37,124 nucleotides of DNA from Saprospiraceae bacterium (GTDB lineage Bacteria > Bacteroidota > Bacteroidia > Chitinophagales > Saprospiraceae), in NCBI GenBank assembly GCA_029252685.1, contig JAQXAY010000126.1, positions 1 through 37,124 of the forward strand, written 5' to 3'. A model generated the notes under the pieces. The model searched no databases. It was not told the DNA's origin and worked only from the letters and a program-made list of their open reading frames with translations. Position numbers and translations under genes: made by a program. Below, piece by piece: positions 35,493 to 37,124 of this stretch. Position 1 is the stretch's first letter, and the number at the start of each line of letters is the position of its first letter.

Positions 35493-36008
35493 CTAATCTT
35501 CCGAAGGAGATTCCGTTTCCTCAACTACACCCATATTAGTTACATAATCATGAGAATCAAAAATAAAGCCCACTTTTGCAACTTTATCGCCCTCCCACAT
35601 AAAATAACTATGTACCGGTGAATCAACCAGTTTACCAGAAGATTTACTTACACCTTCCCATTTAAACCAACTATTGGTATAAATCTTACCATCGTCATAG
35701 TGAACAGTAACAGTAGTCCTGTCGAGATTTTTGATATCGTCATAGAAATTTCGACCATCAAGAAATGATTGCATCATTTCCGCTGGACTTACTTCCACTC
35801 CGTTTGCATAAGCTACGGCATTCTCAGTAAATATTTCGTTTTGACCACTGAAATCATTAGATAGATACGCATCGTTGAATGCATCCATTGCTGCTGATTT
35901 AGTATCGCTTGATTCGACATAGCCAACTTGATTTTCAGTCTTTTCGGATGCTTGTTCGCAAGAAAACAAGGTACAAGCTAAGACAAATAAAAGGATGATC
36001 TTTTTCAT
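35493..36008 (-). CDS. NTF2-like (SnoaL-type) lipoprotein
   Basis: 171 residues. The lipobox is LFVLACTLFSC and the mature protein starts EQASEKTE. Residues about 40-160 look like a SnoaL/NTF2 alpha+beta cone: AMDAFNDAYLSNDFSGQNEIF, ENAVAYANG, a central helix (PAEMMQSFLDGRNFYDDI), then paired strands TTVTVHYDDGKIYTNSWFKWEG and SYFMWEGDKVAKVGFIFDS. NTF2-like domains bind small molecules or act as small enzymes; no catalytic residue can be assigned. Single-gene unit between a terminator and a candidate promoter. Confidence 0.8.
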   Translation of the reverse strand: MKKIILLFVLACTLFSCEQASEKTENQVGYVESSDTKSAAMDAFNDAYLSNDFSGQNEIFTENAVAYANGVEVSPAEMMQSFLDGRNFYDDIKNLDRTTVTVHYDDGKIYTNSWFKWEGVSKSSGKLVDSPVHSYFMWEGDKVAKVGFIFDSHDYVTNMGVVEETESPSED

Positions 36009-36030
36009 AATTATTGTAGTTAGTTTTAGT

Positions 36031-36061
36031 TAAACCTAAGCTACAAAACAGAAAACTCAAA
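36031..36061 (-). promoter_or_regulatory. Candidate Bacteroidota-type promoter for the NTF2-like lipoprotein
   Basis: Minus strand: TTTG (36058-36061), 19-bp spacer, TAGGTTTA (36031-36038), one base off TAnnTTTG. The predicted leader before the ATG at 36008 would be only about 16 nt. Confidence 0.45.
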
Positions 36062-36105
36062 CACAAACAACTGACTAACAAGCTTTTAACTAAACAGTAT
36101 TCGAT

Positions 36106-37124
36106 TTAGAAATAAAATATTAAATACACAAAAGCAGCCAATCTAAACAACTCTAAAGTCCTTAATACCAGATTGTCTTTTGCTTCTAAGATCAAACCTA
36201 AGAAAAGACAGGTCCATATGATCCAAGCAATTGATATACCTGCCATAATGTTGTCCATAGACTTAAAGGTAAATAGCACGATTGTAGTTATGACCAATAA
36301 TAAAATGAAGTTTATGGTAACATAACTTTGAATCTTCCAACCTTTCGCTCCCTGATTGTATTTCTGGTAGGTCGGATCGACATCTTTCGGGATTATACTT
36401 CCGCCTAAATAATCGGGTTGCCAGCCTGGCTTGTAAAACAAAACTTTCAATCCATCTGAGATTGAACGCACACTGAGCAAAGTTTTGAAAATATAGATAT
36501 AATGTTTGAAGTTGGCATAAATGGGATTCCAAGTTGCAGCGGGTATGGTAACACCATAATTCACTTTTTCTTCCTCGACCTGAAACGTGCCAAACATCTT
36601 ATCCCAAACAATAAACATCCCAGCATGATTCTTGTCAATGTATTTTGGATCCTTTGCATGATGTACTCTATGATGAGAAGGAGTATTCATAATTACCTCA
36701 AACCAAGAGGGCATTCTTTTGATATGCTCTGTATGAATCCAGAATTGATAAATTAGATTGATCCCTGCTACGAAAGCAAGCTGCATAGGATTAAATCCGA
36801 TAAGGGCAAGAGGCAGATAAAAGGGGAATGACCATAAAAAAGAGGTTGAACTCTGCCGAAGTGCCACGGATAGGTTAAAATCTTCACTCTGATGATGTAC
36901 TACATGAGCACCCCAAAACAAGCTAACCTCATGTGCCATTCGATGCCTCCAATAATAACAAAAGTCGTATAGTACGACCACTAAAAGGCCTGTCATCCAG
37001 TTCACAGGTATATCTATGAAATGGAATAAATTGAACACAAAAGTGTAGGCACCAATCTTTAATATCAATTTTAGTATCTGCTGCAACACACCTGCAAGAA
37101 TATTAGTAACCGCATCTTTAAACC
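36106..37124 (-). CDS. Sterol desaturase / fatty acid hydroxylase family membrane protein, 5' partial
   Basis: At least 339 residues; the frame stays open to the right window edge (upstream residues FKDAVTNILAG precede the GTG at 37089), so the true start is outside. The three histidine boxes of the family are visible: HRMAH, HVVHH and HRVHH, which bind a di-iron centre for oxygen-dependent hydroxylation or desaturation of lipids. Conserved surroundings include YDFCYYWRHRMAHE and HAGMFIVWDKMFGTF. Several hydrophobic helices precede and follow, and the C-terminus adds further membrane segments (FILLLVITTIVLF, IAWIIWTCLFLGLI). The lipid substrate is unknown. It is 97 bp upstream of the NTF2-like gene on the same strand. 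Confidence 0.92.
   Translation of the reverse strand, partial: FKDAVTNILAGVLQQILKLILKIGAYTFVFNLFHFIDIPVNWMTGLLVVVLYDFCYYWRHRMAHEVSLFWGAHVVHHQSEDFNLSVALRQSSTSFLWSFPFYLPLALIGFNPMQLAFVAGINLIYQFWIHTEHIKRMPSWFEVIMNTPSHHRVHHAKDPKYIDKNHAGMFIVWDKMFGTFQVEEEKVNYGVTIPAATWNPIYANFKHYIYIFKTLLSVRSISDGLKVLFYKPGWQPDYLGGSIIPKDVDPTYQKYNQGAKGWKIQSYVTINFILLLVITTIVLFTFKSMDNIMAGISIAWIIWTCLFLGLILEAKDNLVLRTLELFRLAAFVYLIFYF

Overview
The window comes from a Bacteroidota genome, probably a marine or free-living Cytophagales/Saprospirales-type organism (placement inferred). The evidence is a SusC/SusD pair, a hybrid two-component system (HTCS) regulator, type IX secretion (T9SS) C-terminal sorting domains of both type A and type B, lipoproteins with Bacteroidota-style signals, and promoters matching the TTTG/TAnnTTTG consensus. 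DNA is AT-rich with no sign of recent transfer: no IS elements, integrases, tRNAs, rRNAs or CRISPR arrays were seen.

Left region (1-13.9 kb): a 5'-truncated HTCS sensor/regulator (+) converges on a four-gene minus-strand operon read susC -> susD -> large FG-GAP/ASPIC lipoprotein -> TPR/FG-GAP/ASPIC lipoprotein. No SusE/SusF-type protein and no glycoside hydrolase lies inside this operon, and a strong hairpin terminator sits between susD and the FG-GAP genes. A GH3 beta-glucosidase-type gene diverges from susC across a 338-bp intergenic region that holds a candidate susC promoter, a 9-bp direct repeat and a leader hairpin.

Central region (16.2-28.3 kb): a minus-strand alpha-glucan operon read pgmB -> GH65 maltose phosphorylase-type -> GH13 (neopullulanase-like lipoprotein) -> GH13 (lipoprotein) -> MFS sugar transporter -> GH13 with CBM48 and a T9SS signal. 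It then runs through an AT-rich terminator into an S33 proline-iminopeptidase-like lipoprotein whose start codon is unclear. A textbook Bacteroidota promoter lies upstream of pgmB. Inferred logic: starch or glycogen is cut outside the cell (T9SS enzyme) and at the envelope (GH13 lipoproteins); maltose enters by the MFS carrier; the GH65 enzyme phosphorolyses it to glucose plus beta-glucose-1-phosphate; PgmB makes glucose-6-phosphate. The operon has no SusCD of its own and no LacI/SusR-type regulator, so it may use the neighbouring SusCD and HTCS, or distant ones.

Right region (28.6-37.1 kb): housekeeping and envelope genes. These are a short T9SS type B-sorted protein, a hotdog acyl-CoA thioesterase, an S9 prolyl-oligopeptidase-family peptidase, a T9SS-secreted endonuclease/exonuclease/phosphatase protein, a multi-pass membrane protein 2 bp upstream of a TruC-like pseudouridine synthase, an NTF2-like lipoprotein, and a sterol desaturase/fatty-acid hydroxylase family protein truncated by the window edge.

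The least familiar element is the SusCD operon whose only other members are two giant FG-GAP/ASPIC lipoproteins. The most checkable oddities are the missing start codon and T15 tract of the S33 hydrolase and the terminator placed 12 bp before the first FG-GAP gene.
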